DNA from: Acidimicrobiia bacterium UBA4744 | Lineage (GTDB): Bacteria > Actinomycetota > Acidimicrobiia > Spongiisociales > UBA4744 | Assembly (NCBI GenBank): GCA_002403855.1 | Contig: DHIO01000052.1 | Location: forward strand, 85,692 to 97,306 | Reading direction: 5' to 3' | DNA: 11,615 nt | Shown: in pieces, positions 1-7,011 of the stretch | Position numbering within the stretch: position 1 is the stretch's first letter | Layout of the letters: every line of letters starts with the position of its first letter | Program-made: the position numbers and the translations under genes | The notes under the pieces: model-generated | What the model was told of the DNA's origin: nothing | The model's database searches: none | Seen by the model: only the letters and a program-made list of their open reading frames with translations

Positions 1-127
1 CGTCGAGAACGCGCTCTCCCTCGATCCTCAGACGGCAGGCAAACCGGAACCCGTCCCCGGTCTTGCTCCGAGCGGCGTGCTCCGGATCCAGGATCTCGAT
101 GATGCCGACCCGCCCGTTGCGACCCAT
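1..127 (-). CDS. Unrecognised protein, N-terminal 42 residues only (runs off window)
   Basis: This is an open frame from an ATG at 127 to the window edge, beginning MGRNGRVGIIEILDPEHA. The visible 42 residues mix hydrophobic and charged residues. They have no signal peptide or membrane segment, and codon third positions are mostly G or C, as in the nuo genes. An AGGG ribosome binding site lies 8 nt upstream of the ATG. It is on the same strand as nuoN, 197 nt after its stop, so it could be the next gene of the operon or start a new unit after the hairpin at 196-230. I do not recognise the family and assign no function. It is short, so it could be non-coding, but the start context and codon bias favour a real gene. 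Confidence 0.6.
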   Translation of the reverse strand, partial: MGRNGRVGIIEILDPEHAARSKTGDGFRFACRLRIEGERVLD

Positions 128-195
128 TGTCGTAGCCCTGCTTCGGCGGAACGGGGATCTTGCGGCTGAGTTCGACGCGCAAGAACCCACCCCTT

Positions 196-230
196 CCCCG
201 GCCCGGATTGCCCGAGGGCGGGCGGCGGGG
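196..230 (-). terminator. GC-rich hairpin after nuoN, possible terminator
   Basis: On the minus strand a strong stem can form: the inner arms 210-214 and 219-223 (GCCCG/CGGGC, 4-nt loop) sit inside outer arms 196-200 and 226-230 (CCCCG/CGGGG), with an asymmetric bulge between. There is no long U tract, only TTCTT about 11 nt further on. Actinobacterial terminators often lack a U run, so this could end the nuo transcript before the gene starting at 127. It could equally be part of that gene's leader. Confidence 0.4.
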
Positions 231-252
231 CTCTTCCTTGTACGCCCTTTCA

Positions 253-311
253 GTTGCAGGAGTGAGACTTCGTTTCTCCGGGACCGAGCCCCGAAACCGG
301 CACCCTGCAAC
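253..311 (-). other. Nested inverted repeats just after nuoN (possible structured RNA)
   Basis: An 8-nt perfect inverted repeat (253-260 with 304-311, GTTGCAGG/CCTGCAAC) encloses a second hairpin (272-276 with 293-297, GTTTC/GAAAC), which continues with GGG (280-282) against CCC (290-292). The resulting elongated stem starts 14 nt after the nuoN stop codon. It is followed by the second GC-rich hairpin at 196-230, so most of the 197-nt spacer can fold. I tried to match it to glycine, TPP, SAM, ZTP and c-di-AMP riboswitch consensus sequences from memory and found no convincing fit. It may be a processing or mRNA-stability stem, a terminator, or a leader RNA for the next gene. Confidence 0.4.
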
Positions 312-324
312 CTGAGAGCTCGCC

Positions 325-1797
325 TCAGAACGGAAGGGCGGTGCTGAGCAGATCCAACAGCGGAGTCGGGTAGATACCGAACGCCAGCGTGATGGCCGTG
401 GAGATGATCAGGACCCAGCGGAGCGCCCCGACCGGCTCGAGCCGGGCGCGCATGGTGCCCGGGGCCTCGGCCACCGCCGGTTCGCGCATATACATCAGCA
501 CGATCACCCGCAGGTAGAAGAAGAAACCCGCCACCGAAGCGACCAGGGCTACGATCACCAGCCATTCGAAATCGGCTCGCCAGGCGACGGCGAACGCCCC
601 GAACTTCCCCACGAACCCGGCGGTGAGGGGTACACCGGACATGGCCAGCATGAAGAGGGCCAGGACGGCCGCCAGGAACGGCGACCGCCTCGAAAGCCCC
701 TCGTAGTCGGACATGGGCGAACCGGCCGCCGTGGGCCCGGCCACCGCCGCCACGACCGCGAACGCCCCGATCAGCTGCACGGTGTAGACCGCCAGGTAGA
801 ACCAGACCGCCGGCATGCCCGCTTCTCCGGCCGTCAAGCCGGTGAGGATGAACCCGGCGTGCGCCACTCCCGAATAGGCGAGCAGGCGGCGAATGTCGCT
901 CTGGGCGATGGCCAGGAGCGTACCGGTGGCGATCGAGATCGTGGCCAGGATGGCGAGACCGACGGCCCACTCGGCCTCATAGAGCGGGAAGGCGGTGATC
1001 ACGATGCGGCCCAACCCGGCAAAGGCTCCCACCTTGGCGCCGGCCGCCATGAACCCCACTATTCCGGCCGGTGATCCCTGATAGGTGTCGGGCGCCCACA
1101 CGTGGAAGGGAGCCGCCGACAGCTTGAAGGCCAGGCCGGTGATGAGCAGGGCCATCCCGATCAGCAGGACCCCGGGCTTGAGCAGCACAGAGCCGCGTAG
1201 GAAAGCCCCGATGTCGTAGACGGAGACTCCCCCGGTTCCGGCGAAGGCCAGAGCGACCCCGTAGATGAAGACCGCCGAGGCAAACGACCCGAGCAGGAAA
1301 TACTTGAGGGCGGCTTCGTCGGCTTCGGGCCGCTCCCGGGTGATCCCCGCCAGCACGTAGAGGCTGATGGAGGCGATCTCCAGGCCCATGAACATCATGA
1401 CGAGGTTGGCGGAAACCGCCATGAACTGGAACCCGGCGATCGCCATGAACACCAGCACGATGCCCTCGGCGCCCCGCCTTCCCAGTCGTTCGACCATCCC
1501 CCAGGCCACGGCCAGACCCAGTGCACCGACCAGCAGCAGGATGAACGAGGCAATCACGCCGTATTCGTCTATCACCACCATGTCGGAGAACGCCAGGAAG
1601 GGCCCTTCGCCGGTCACCCGGTCCCACTGGAACCAGGTGACGACGGTGGCAGCCAGGATGGTGGCGGCCACGATCCAGGCATGCACCCGGGCGGAGGGTT
1701 GGCGGAACACGTCGATCATCAGGACCAGCACGGCTCCGAGGGTCAGGAGGATCTCAGGACCGACGGCGAGGTAGGAGACGTTGACTAGGTCGCTCAC
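325..1797 (-). CDS. nuoN: NADH-quinone oxidoreductase subunit N, NuoN
   Basis: This is the proximal antiporter-like (ND2-type) proton-pumping membrane subunit, 490 aa. Key residues are Glu 140 in FMGLEIASISLYVLAG and Lys 225 in GLAFKLSAAPFHVWAPDTYQ, followed by GSPAGIVGFMAAGAKVGAF. GVPLTAGFVGKFGAF in the C-terminal half is also typical. The start is GTG at 1797, giving MSDLVNVSYLAVGPE, with GGAGG 4 nt upstream and a 4-nt overlap with nuoM. The longer open frame reaching 2052 runs through nuoM in another frame, and its extra Arg/Gly-rich residues are not coding. This is the last nuo gene; its TGA is at 325-327, inside a small CTGAG/CTCAG inverted repeat. Confidence 0.97.
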   Translation of the reverse strand: MSDLVNVSYLAVGPEILLTLGAVLVLMIDVFRQPSARVHAWIVAATILAATVVTWFQWDRVTGEGPFLAFSDMVVIDEYGVIASFILLLVGALGLAVAWGMVERLGRRGAEGIVLVFMAIAGFQFMAVSANLVMMFMGLEIASISLYVLAGITRERPEADEAALKYFLLGSFASAVFIYGVALAFAGTGGVSVYDIGAFLRGSVLLKPGVLLIGMALLITGLAFKLSAAPFHVWAPDTYQGSPAGIVGFMAAGAKVGAFAGLGRIVITAFPLYEAEWAVGLAILATISIATGTLLAIAQSDIRRLLAYSGVAHAGFILTGLTAGEAGMPAVWFYLAVYTVQLIGAFAVVAAVAGPTAAGSPMSDYEGLSRRSPFLAAVLALFMLAMSGVPLTAGFVGKFGAFAVAWRADFEWLVIVALVASVAGFFFYLRVIVLMYMREPAVAEAPGTMRARLEPVGALRWVLIISTAITLAFGIYPTPLLDLLSTALPF

Positions 1798-3335
1798 GGC
1801 GCCTCCCCCGAGAAAACATCGTCCAGCCGGCCCGGTTCCGGCACGTCGAAGTCGGCGACTTGCTCGATACGATCCAGCACCCTCTCCGTCGACGGCGCGA
1901 TCCGATCCAGAGCAGGCTTCGGATACAGGCCCAGGAACAGCATCAAGGCGATCAGCGGCACCATGATTGCTATCTCCCGGAACCCGAGATCCGGCAGCTT
2001 CTCGTTCTCCGGCTTGGTGACCGGCCCTGTGAAGACGCGCTCGTACGCCCACAGCAAGTAGACGGCCGCCAGCACCACCCCGAAGGCAGCGATGATGGCA
2101 TAGGGCTGGAGGGTTGTGTAGCTGCCGAGCAGGACCAGGAACTCACCGATGAAACCGTTCAGTCCGGGTAGCCCGATCGAGGCAAATGAAGTGAACAGGA
2201 AGATCCCGGCAAAGACCGGCATGACTCGGGCCAGACCCCCGAAGTCGGCGATCTTCTTGGTGTGCCGACGTTCGTAGATCATCCCCACCAGGAGGAACAG
2301 GGCGCCGGTGGTGATCCCGTGGTTGACCATCTGGATGACCCCACCCTGCAGACCCTGGCTGGTGAGAGCAAAGATCCCGAGCACGATGAAGCCCAGGTGG
2401 CTCACCGACGAATAGGCAACCAGCTTCTTCAGGTCGGGTTGGACGATCGCCACGATGGCTCCGTAGATGATCCCGATCACCGCTACCACCGCCAGTACCG
2501 GGACCAGCTCGACGGAAGCCTCGGGGAAGAGTGGCAGGTTGAACCGCAGCAGCCCGTAGGTGCCGAGCTTCAGCAAGACGCCGGCCAGCAGCACCGAACC
2601 GGCGGTGGGCGCTTCGACATGCGCGTCGGGCAGCCACGTGTGGAGCGGGAAGAGGGGCACCTTGATCGCGAAGGCCAGCGCAAAGGCACCGAACAGCCAC
2701 AGCTCCGTGTTGCTGCTCATCGACAACTGCAACAGATCGATGTAGTTGAAGCTGATCTGTCCGGTCTGGTCACCGTGCATCAGTGCCATGGCGATGATGC
2801 CGGCCAGCATCAAGGCCGACCCGAAGGCAGTGAAAATGAAGAACTTGACCGCCGCGTAGATTCTCCGCTCGCTGCCCCAGATACCGATGATGAAGTACAT
2901 CGGGATGAGGATCACTTCGAAGAACACGAAGAACAGGAAGAGGTCGAGGGACAGGAAGACACCGATCAGCCCGGCTTCGAGGACCAGCACCATCGCCACG
3001 AACATCCTGAGCCGGTCGGTGATGGCCGTCGAAGCCGCCAGCGAGATCGGTACCAGAATGGTGGTCAGTACCACCAGCAGCAGGGAGATCCCGTCTACCC
3101 CCAGGTGCCATGAGATCCCCCACGGCTCGTACCAGGCGACCTTCTCGACGAACTGAAAACCGGCTTCGCCCTTCTCGAAGGCAAAGAACAGATACCCCGC
3201 CAGCCCGACCGGCAGCATGCTCAGCGCCACCCCGACCGGCAGGATCACCTCGCTGCGGCGCTCGGGCAGGAGGGCGATGATCACCGCCGCCGTCGCCGGC
3301 AGAAGGATCAGAACCGCGAGGATCGGGAAGTCCAC
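1794..3335 (-). CDS. nuoM: NADH-quinone oxidoreductase subunit M, NuoM
   Basis: This is the middle antiporter-like (ND4-type) proton-pumping membrane subunit, 513 aa, with about 14 hydrophobic helices. The conserved channel residues are visible: Glu 140 in FFEVILIPMYFIIGIWG, Lys 225 in FAIKVPLFPLHTWLPDAHVE, the APTAGSVLLAGVLLKLGTYG stretch, and the Glu in GLNGFIGEFLVL. The GTG at 3335 directly follows the nuoL TAG, with a GGGGGG tract as likely ribosome binding site. The stop at 1794-1796 overlaps the nuoN GTG by 4 nt (GTGA). The length and motifs fit a complete, functional subunit. Confidence 0.97.
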   Translation of the reverse strand: MDFPILAVLILLPATAAVIIALLPERRSEVILPVGVALSMLPVGLAGYLFFAFEKGEAGFQFVEKVAWYEPWGISWHLGVDGISLLLVVLTTILVPISLAASTAITDRLRMFVAMVLVLEAGLIGVFLSLDLFLFFVFFEVILIPMYFIIGIWGSERRIYAAVKFFIFTAFGSALMLAGIIAMALMHGDQTGQISFNYIDLLQLSMSSNTELWLFGAFALAFAIKVPLFPLHTWLPDAHVEAPTAGSVLLAGVLLKLGTYGLLRFNLPLFPEASVELVPVLAVVAVIGIIYGAIVAIVQPDLKKLVAYSSVSHLGFIVLGIFALTSQGLQGGVIQMVNHGITTGALFLLVGMIYERRHTKKIADFGGLARVMPVFAGIFLFTSFASIGLPGLNGFIGEFLVLLGSYTTLQPYAIIAAFGVVLAAVYLLWAYERVFTGPVTKPENEKLPDLGFREIAIMVPLIALMLFLGLYPKPALDRIAPSTERVLDRIEQVADFDVPEPGRLDDVFSGEAP

Positions 3336-5222
3336 CTACAACCCCCCGCTGCTCAAGAACCAGACGACGAGGCCCACTACTCCGGCGGCCAGCACCAGCG
3401 CGTAGTTCCTCACCAAGCCGGTTTGCAGAGGCCGCAGAGCGGCAGCCAGACGCTGCACGAGTACCCCTACGCCGTTGACGATTCCGTCGATCACACCGTT
3501 GTCGAAGGTGAACGCAGCCCAGATCGAGAGCTTCTTGCCGGGGATGACGATCGTCCTCCCGTACATCTGGTCGACCCAGTAGGCGTTCTCCATGGCGAAC
3601 CAGGGGCGGCGGATCTGGCCCAGCAGGCGTTCGCGGCGCTCCTCCGGCCCCAGGTAGAGGGCCGCCGCCATGAGGATGCCCACGACTCCGGCCAGCACCG
3701 ACACGGCGGCCAGGATCCACAGCAGGGCGCCCTCCGGAGCGTGAGCCAGTTCGACACCTTCAAAGGCCGGCTCCAGGAAGTGCTCGAGCCCGAGCCGGAA
3801 GGGGGTGTTGACGAGACCGCCCAGCACCGAGAGCGCCGCCAGGACCATCAGCGGAACGGTCATGGTGCGGGGCGACTCGTGAGGGTGGACGCCCTCGGCC
3901 CACCTCGGTTTGCCGAGGAAGGTGAGAATGAACATGCGGGTCATGTAGAAAGCGGTGAGCAGGGCGGTGAGCAGTCCGATGGCCCACAGGAGGTAGTAGA
4001 ACCCGCCCTTCTCGAAGGCCGTACCGAGGATCTCGTCCTTCGACCAGAACCCGGCCAAGGGCGGGATGCCGGCAATGGCCAGGGTGGCTATGGCCATCGT
4101 CCACCCGGTGATCTTCATCTTGCCGAACAGGCCGCCCATCTTGTTCATGTTCTGCTCGTCGGCCATGGCATGAATCACCGATCCGGCTCCGAGGAAGAGC
4201 AGTGCCTTGAAGAATGCATGGGTCATCAGATGGAACATGCCGGCCACGTAGGCAGCCGAACCGACCCCGACGAACATGTAGCCGAGCTGGCTGATGGTCG
4301 AGTAGGCCAGCACCCGCTTGATGTCCCGCTGGGCGATGGCGATGGTGGCGGCCAGCAGCGCGGTGAACGCTCCGACGGTGGCCACCGCCACCGAGGCGGT
4401 CTCCGACAGCGCATAGATCGGCGCGGTGCGCGCCACTACGAAGACGCCGGCCGTGACCATGGTGGCGGCATGGATCAAGGCAGACACGGGGGTGGGGCCC
4501 TCCATGGCATCGGGTAGCCACACATACAGGGGTATCTGGGCAGACTTCCCGGCCGCGCCGACCAGGAACAGAAGCCCGACGGCCGTGGCCGTCCCGGCTC
4601 CCAGCAACTCACCCGGATTCTCCAGCACCTGGCTGTAGGAGAGGGTGCCGAAGGTGGTGAACACCAGCATGAGGGCGATCATGAACCCGAAGTCGCCGAT
4701 CCGGTTCACGATGAACGCCTTCTTGCCGGCCGCGGCCGCCGCCGGACGGGTGAACCAGAACGAGATGAGGAGGTACGAGCACAGGCCGACCAGTTCCCAA
4801 CCGAGGAAGAGGACGGCGAAGTTGTTGGCCAGCACCAGCGTGAGCATCGAGGTGGCGAACAGGTTCATGTAGGTGAAGAAGCGCCCGAATCGCTCGTCGC
4901 CGTGCATGTACCCGATCGAGTAGACATGGATCAGAGTGCCGACGCCGCTCACCACCAGCACCATCAACGCCGACAGAGGATCCCAGAGAAGCTCCGCGTG
5001 AGCACCGAGTGCGGGTATCCAGTCGAAGAGGTACACGGTCTCTGCGTGAGCTTCGCCCCGGAGGAACGGCACCGCCGCGATCAGACCGATCACAAACGAC
5101 GACCCGATCGTCGCCGAGGCGATCCACCCGGCATAGGGCTCGCCGATCCGGCGCCCGAAGAAGTGCAGGAAGACTGTCCCCAGAGCGGGCAGGGCGATGA
5201 CGAGCCAGATCCACTCAGTCAT
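3336..5222 (-). CDS. nuoL: NADH-quinone oxidoreductase subunit L, NuoL
   Basis: This is the distal antiporter-like (ND5/MrpA-type) proton-pumping subunit, 628 aa, with about 14-16 helices and the long lateral helix expected in the C-terminal third. Key residues visible are Glu 143 in FLGWELVG, Lys 226 in VGAAGKSAQIPLYVWLPDAM, the following GPTPVSALIHAATM motif, and the Lys in GFWSKDEIL. The ATG at 5222 is preferred over an in-frame TTG six bases earlier (5228): GGAG is placed 6 nt before the ATG and would have no spacing to the TTG. Its TAG stop abuts the nuoM GTG start with no gap. The gene lies just after one of the two repeat-bearing gaps, so its translation cannot be coupled by overlap to nuoK. 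Confidence 0.96.
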   Translation of the reverse strand: MTEWIWLVIALPALGTVFLHFFGRRIGEPYAGWIASATIGSSFVIGLIAAVPFLRGEAHAETVYLFDWIPALGAHAELLWDPLSALMVLVVSGVGTLIHVYSIGYMHGDERFGRFFTYMNLFATSMLTLVLANNFAVLFLGWELVGLCSYLLISFWFTRPAAAAAGKKAFIVNRIGDFGFMIALMLVFTTFGTLSYSQVLENPGELLGAGTATAVGLLFLVGAAGKSAQIPLYVWLPDAMEGPTPVSALIHAATMVTAGVFVVARTAPIYALSETASVAVATVGAFTALLAATIAIAQRDIKRVLAYSTISQLGYMFVGVGSAAYVAGMFHLMTHAFFKALLFLGAGSVIHAMADEQNMNKMGGLFGKMKITGWTMAIATLAIAGIPPLAGFWSKDEILGTAFEKGGFYYLLWAIGLLTALLTAFYMTRMFILTFLGKPRWAEGVHPHESPRTMTVPLMVLAALSVLGGLVNTPFRLGLEHFLEPAFEGVELAHAPEGALLWILAAVSVLAGVVGILMAAALYLGPEERRERLLGQIRRPWFAMENAYWVDQMYGRTIVIPGKKLSIWAAFTFDNGVIDGIVNGVGVLVQRLAAALRPLQTGLVRNYALVLAAGVVGLVVWFLSSGGL

Positions 5223-5241
5223 GACCAACTCCGGTGCCGAT

Positions 5242-5329
5242 GGAGTACCCGGAACTCAGTACCTGGTACCTAGTTCGCCCGGTCGGAGTGCTGGACACCT
5301 GGTACTTGGCACTTGGTACTTGGTACTCC
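5242..5329. repeat. Heptamer repeat element in the nuoK-nuoL gap
   Basis: On the plus strand, 7-nt units follow each other in phase: GGTACTT, GGCACTT, GGTACTT, GGTACTC (5301-5328), and earlier GGAACTC, AGTACCT, GGTACCT (5251-5271). The consensus is GGTACYT. The element is bounded by an 8-nt perfect inverted repeat, GGAGTACC (5242-5249) and GGTACTCC (5322-5329). It also contains a partial palindrome (GAACT 5252-5256 with AGTTC 5272-5276, GTACC 5259-5263 with GGTAC 5265-5269). Since 7 is not a multiple of 3 and the gap has no convincing gene, the element is non-coding. It occupies most of the 135-nt gap. Confidence 0.85.
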
Positions 5330-5357
5330 GAAGTACGTGGGAGCGAAGCGACCATCC

Positions 5358-5663
5358 TCATCCCTTCATCTCCGAGAGTTCGTCCACCGAGGCAGTTGCC
5401 CGAGTTCGGAAGATGGACACGATGATCGCCAGCCCGACGACCACCTCGGCGGCGGCCACCACCAGCACGAAGAAGACTGCGAACTGTCCGGTCAGATCAC
5501 GCAACTCCCGGCCGACCGACACGAAAGTCAGGTTGACGGCGTTGAGCATCAGCTCGATCGACATGAACATGACGATGGCATTGCGCCTCACCAACAGACC
5601 GGCGGCACCGATCACGAAGAGCACCGCAGCGAGGATCAGGTACCAATCGACGGTGACCGTCAC
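5358..5663 (-). CDS. nuoK: NADH-quinone oxidoreductase subunit K, NuoK
   Basis: This is the ND4L/MrpC-type three-helix membrane subunit that contributes to the fourth proton path of complex I. It is 101 aa, the usual length. The two membrane-buried acidic residues required in the family are present: Glu 37 in SIELMLNAVNL and Glu 73 in AAAEVVVGLAII. The GTG start at 5663 overlaps the nuoJ stop by 4 nt (GTGA), with a GAAGG-like ribosome binding site 6 nt upstream. Downstream, the tight packing breaks: a 135-nt spacer with heptamer repeats separates it from nuoL. Confidence 0.95.
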   Translation of the reverse strand: MTVTVDWYLILAAVLFVIGAAGLLVRRNAIVMFMSIELMLNAVNLTFVSVGRELRDLTGQFAVFFVLVVAAAEVVVGLAIIVSIFRTRATASVDELSEMKG

Positions 5664-6202
5664 GGCGCACCTTCCTCCTTACCCTCCCGGCGGCGGGGAC
5701 GGAAGAAGGCCAGCGCCAGCGCTCCGGCCGAGGCGATGATCAACAGCAGCGAGGTGGCCTCGAACGGCAGCAGCCAGGTGGTGAACAAATCGTCTCCGAT
5801 CGCCTCCGCGGTGCCGTTGACTTCCGGACCGGCGCCGACGACGCCGGTGATCCAGGCGAACCTGCCGCCGACCGCTACGAAGACGCCGACCACGACGACG
5901 GTGAGACCGACCAAGACCACCAGGGGACGCTGGAGACGGATCGTCTCGCTCAAGTTCTCTGCTTTGTCCACCCCGATCAGCATGATGACGAACAAGAACA
6001 GCGTCATGACCGCGCCCGCATAGACGATCACCTGAACGGCGGCCACGAAGTGAGCGGCCTGCACGACGTAGAAGACTGCCAGCGAGAACAGCGTGAGCAT
6101 GAGCCCCATCGCACTGTGCACCGGGTTCCGAGCGGCCACCACGGTCAATCCACCGACCAGGGCCAGCGCCCCGAAGATGAAGAAGAGGACCAGCTCAGTC
6201 AT
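5660..6202 (-). CDS. nuoJ: NADH-quinone oxidoreductase subunit J, NuoJ
   Basis: This is the ND6-type membrane subunit between NuoH and the antiporter-like subunits, 180 aa. Its third membrane helix is known in the family to rearrange during turnover and connect the quinone site to the proton channels. The helix here contains the conserved VQVIVYAGAVMTLFLFVIML segment with Tyr 61. About five hydrophobic helices are visible, with a short basic/acidic C-terminal tail. Some actinobacterial NuoJ proteins are much longer, so this is a compact version, close to the E. coli length. The ATG at 6202 sits inside the end of nuoI (8-nt overlap), with GAGG 6 nt upstream. The TGA at 5660-5662 overlaps the nuoK GTG by 4 nt. 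Confidence 0.95.
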   Translation of the reverse strand: MTELVLFFIFGALALVGGLTVVAARNPVHSAMGLMLTLFSLAVFYVVQAAHFVAAVQVIVYAGAVMTLFLFVIMLIGVDKAENLSETIRLQRPLVVLVGLTVVVVGVFVAVGGRFAWITGVVGAGPEVNGTAEAIGDDLFTTWLLPFEATSLLLIIASAGALALAFFRPRRREGKEEGAP

Positions 6203-6848
6203 CGTCGTCCTCTTCGACTTCTGCTCCCGCTTGCCCCCGCTCGGGGGGCCGTAGGCCGATGCCCGCCGAAGCACTCCAACCCGGGATCCCCTCGTAGGCG
6301 GCTCGGCCTGAAGGAGCAGTCGCCCGCATCCATCCGTCGGCGTCTTTGAGTTCGTCCAGGTTGACCATCGGGTCTTGCTCGGGAGTGAACATATGGTTGG
6401 GTATGCCTTCCGGGTTGACCAGCAACTCGTTCTTCGTGTAGATGGCATCGTCCCGGTTGGTAACGGACATCTCGAACAGGTGGGTCATGGTGATGGCTTC
6501 GGTCGGGCATGCTTCGACGCACAGACCACAGAAGATGCAGCGCAGCATGTTGATGTCGTACACAAACCCGTACCGCTCCCCGGGACTGACCGGTTCGTCG
6601 ATTGGGTTGTCGGCCCCGCGCACGTAGATGCAACGGGCCGGACAGGCACCGGCGCACAGCTCGCAACCGATGCACTTCTCGATACCGTCTGGGTGGCGGT
6701 TGAGCACGTGCCGGCCGTGGAAACGCTCGGGCTTCTGACGCGATTCCTTGGGGTACTCAGTGGTGAGCAGACCGTCGCCAAAGACCGTTCTACGCATCAC
6801 TCTGAGCGTGACCGCAAAACCTCTGCGAAGGTTGTTGATCATTCCCAT
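6195..6848 (-). CDS. nuoI: NADH-quinone oxidoreductase subunit I, NuoI
   Basis: This is the TYKY-type 8Fe ferredoxin subunit that carries clusters N6a and N6b and links NuoG to the terminal cluster N2. It is 217 aa. Two CxxCxxCxxxCP motifs are visible, with Cys 59, 62, 65, 69 and Cys 104, 107, 110, 114. The stretch RFHGRHVLNRHPDG before the first motif is typical of actinobacterial NuoI. The C-terminal tail is longer than the roughly 180 aa of proteobacterial homologues and ends in a run of acidic residues (EVEEDDDD). I chose the ATG at 6848 because GAGG lies 6 nt upstream; the Met two codons later (6842) is an alternative. An upstream in-frame start (6992) would translate the repeat array and is rejected. 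The 3' end overlaps nuoJ by 8 nt, and the purine-rich codons for the acidic tail include the probable nuoJ ribosome binding site. Confidence 0.95.
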   Translation of the reverse strand: MGMINNLRRGFAVTLRVMRRTVFGDGLLTTEYPKESRQKPERFHGRHVLNRHPDGIEKCIGCELCAGACPARCIYVRGADNPIDEPVSPGERYGFVYDINMLRCIFCGLCVEACPTEAITMTHLFEMSVTNRDDAIYTKNELLVNPEGIPNHMFTPEQDPMVNLDELKDADGWMRATAPSGRAAYEGIPGWSASAGIGLRPPERGQAGAEVEEDDDD

Positions 6849-6860
6849 TAGGTACCTCGT
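6842..6860 (-). promoter_or_regulatory. nuoI ribosome binding site inside a repeat unit
   Basis: In sense orientation the sequence reads GAGGTACCTAATG, with GAGG placed 6 nt before the nuoI ATG (6848). The AGG of this site belongs to the terminal heptamer (6851-6857, sense AGGTACC) and the G before it to the neighbouring unit. This spacing is the reason for choosing the ATG at 6848 as the start. Confidence 0.55.
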
Positions 6861-6920
6861 ACTTCGTACTTCGCGCCTGATACCTCGTACCCAGTACCTG
6901 GTGCCTCGTCCTCGGTGACG
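6851..6920. repeat. Heptamer tandem array upstream of nuoI
   Basis: Ten consecutive 7-nt units on the plus strand: GGTACCT, CGTACTT, CGTACTT, CGCGCCT, GATACCT, CGTACCC, AGTACCT, GGTGCCT, CGTCCTC, GGTGACG. The last two are badly decayed. The array is the same family as the one in the nuoK-nuoL gap. It ends 2 nt before the nuoI start codon in sense orientation, so its last unit overlaps the GAGG ribosome binding site. Confidence 0.85.
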
Positions 6921-7011
6921 AACGGCCCGCCGTCGGCCGCGGGCAAATCGTTGGCGAGGGACCGGACCCGGAACCGGAAATTGGTGAGCCACGACTCACG
7001 CAGCTGGTCGT
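6921..7011. other. Non-repeat core of the nuoH-nuoI gap
   Basis: This is the stretch between the two heptamer arrays. It has two competing small inverted repeats, GTGAG/CTCAC (6984-6988 with 6995-6999) and ACGAC/GTCGT (6991-6995 with 7007-7011), and a pair of decayed heptamers at 6963-6976. A minus-strand frame stays open through it, but has no plausible start or ribosome binding site and reads through both repeat arrays, so I do not call a gene. Confidence 0.4.

Noticed and set aside
128..324. Known riboswitch class after nuoN
   Set aside because: CTCTCAGG and GGGCAA fragments recall parts of glycine or ZTP riboswitches, but the remaining conserved elements and their order are absent, so no known class is assigned.
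63..347. A 94-aa plus-strand open frame at the left end
   Set aside because: It overlaps the end of nuoN and the minus-strand gene start at 127, has Arg/Ala/Pro-rich composition, and no clear ribosome binding site. The minus-strand reading at 1-127 is better supported.
1798..2052. N-terminal extension of nuoN
   Set aside because: The extra residues are an out-of-frame reading of nuoM, rich in Arg and Gly. The GTG at 1797 has GGAGG upstream and a 4-nt overlap typical of this operon.
3423..4517. A 364-aa plus-strand open frame opposite nuoL
   Set aside because: It is antisense to a fully convincing nuoL. The translation is rich in Gly, His, Arg, Glu and Gln with no recognisable domain, as expected for the complement of a GC-rich gene. 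The other long antisense frames (for example 2262-3113, 7390-8199, 9843-10517) are rejected for the same reason.
6849..6992. N-terminal extension of nuoI
   Set aside because: It would translate the heptamer array into low-complexity sequence. NuoI homologues begin near the Met at 6848, which has a good ribosome binding site.
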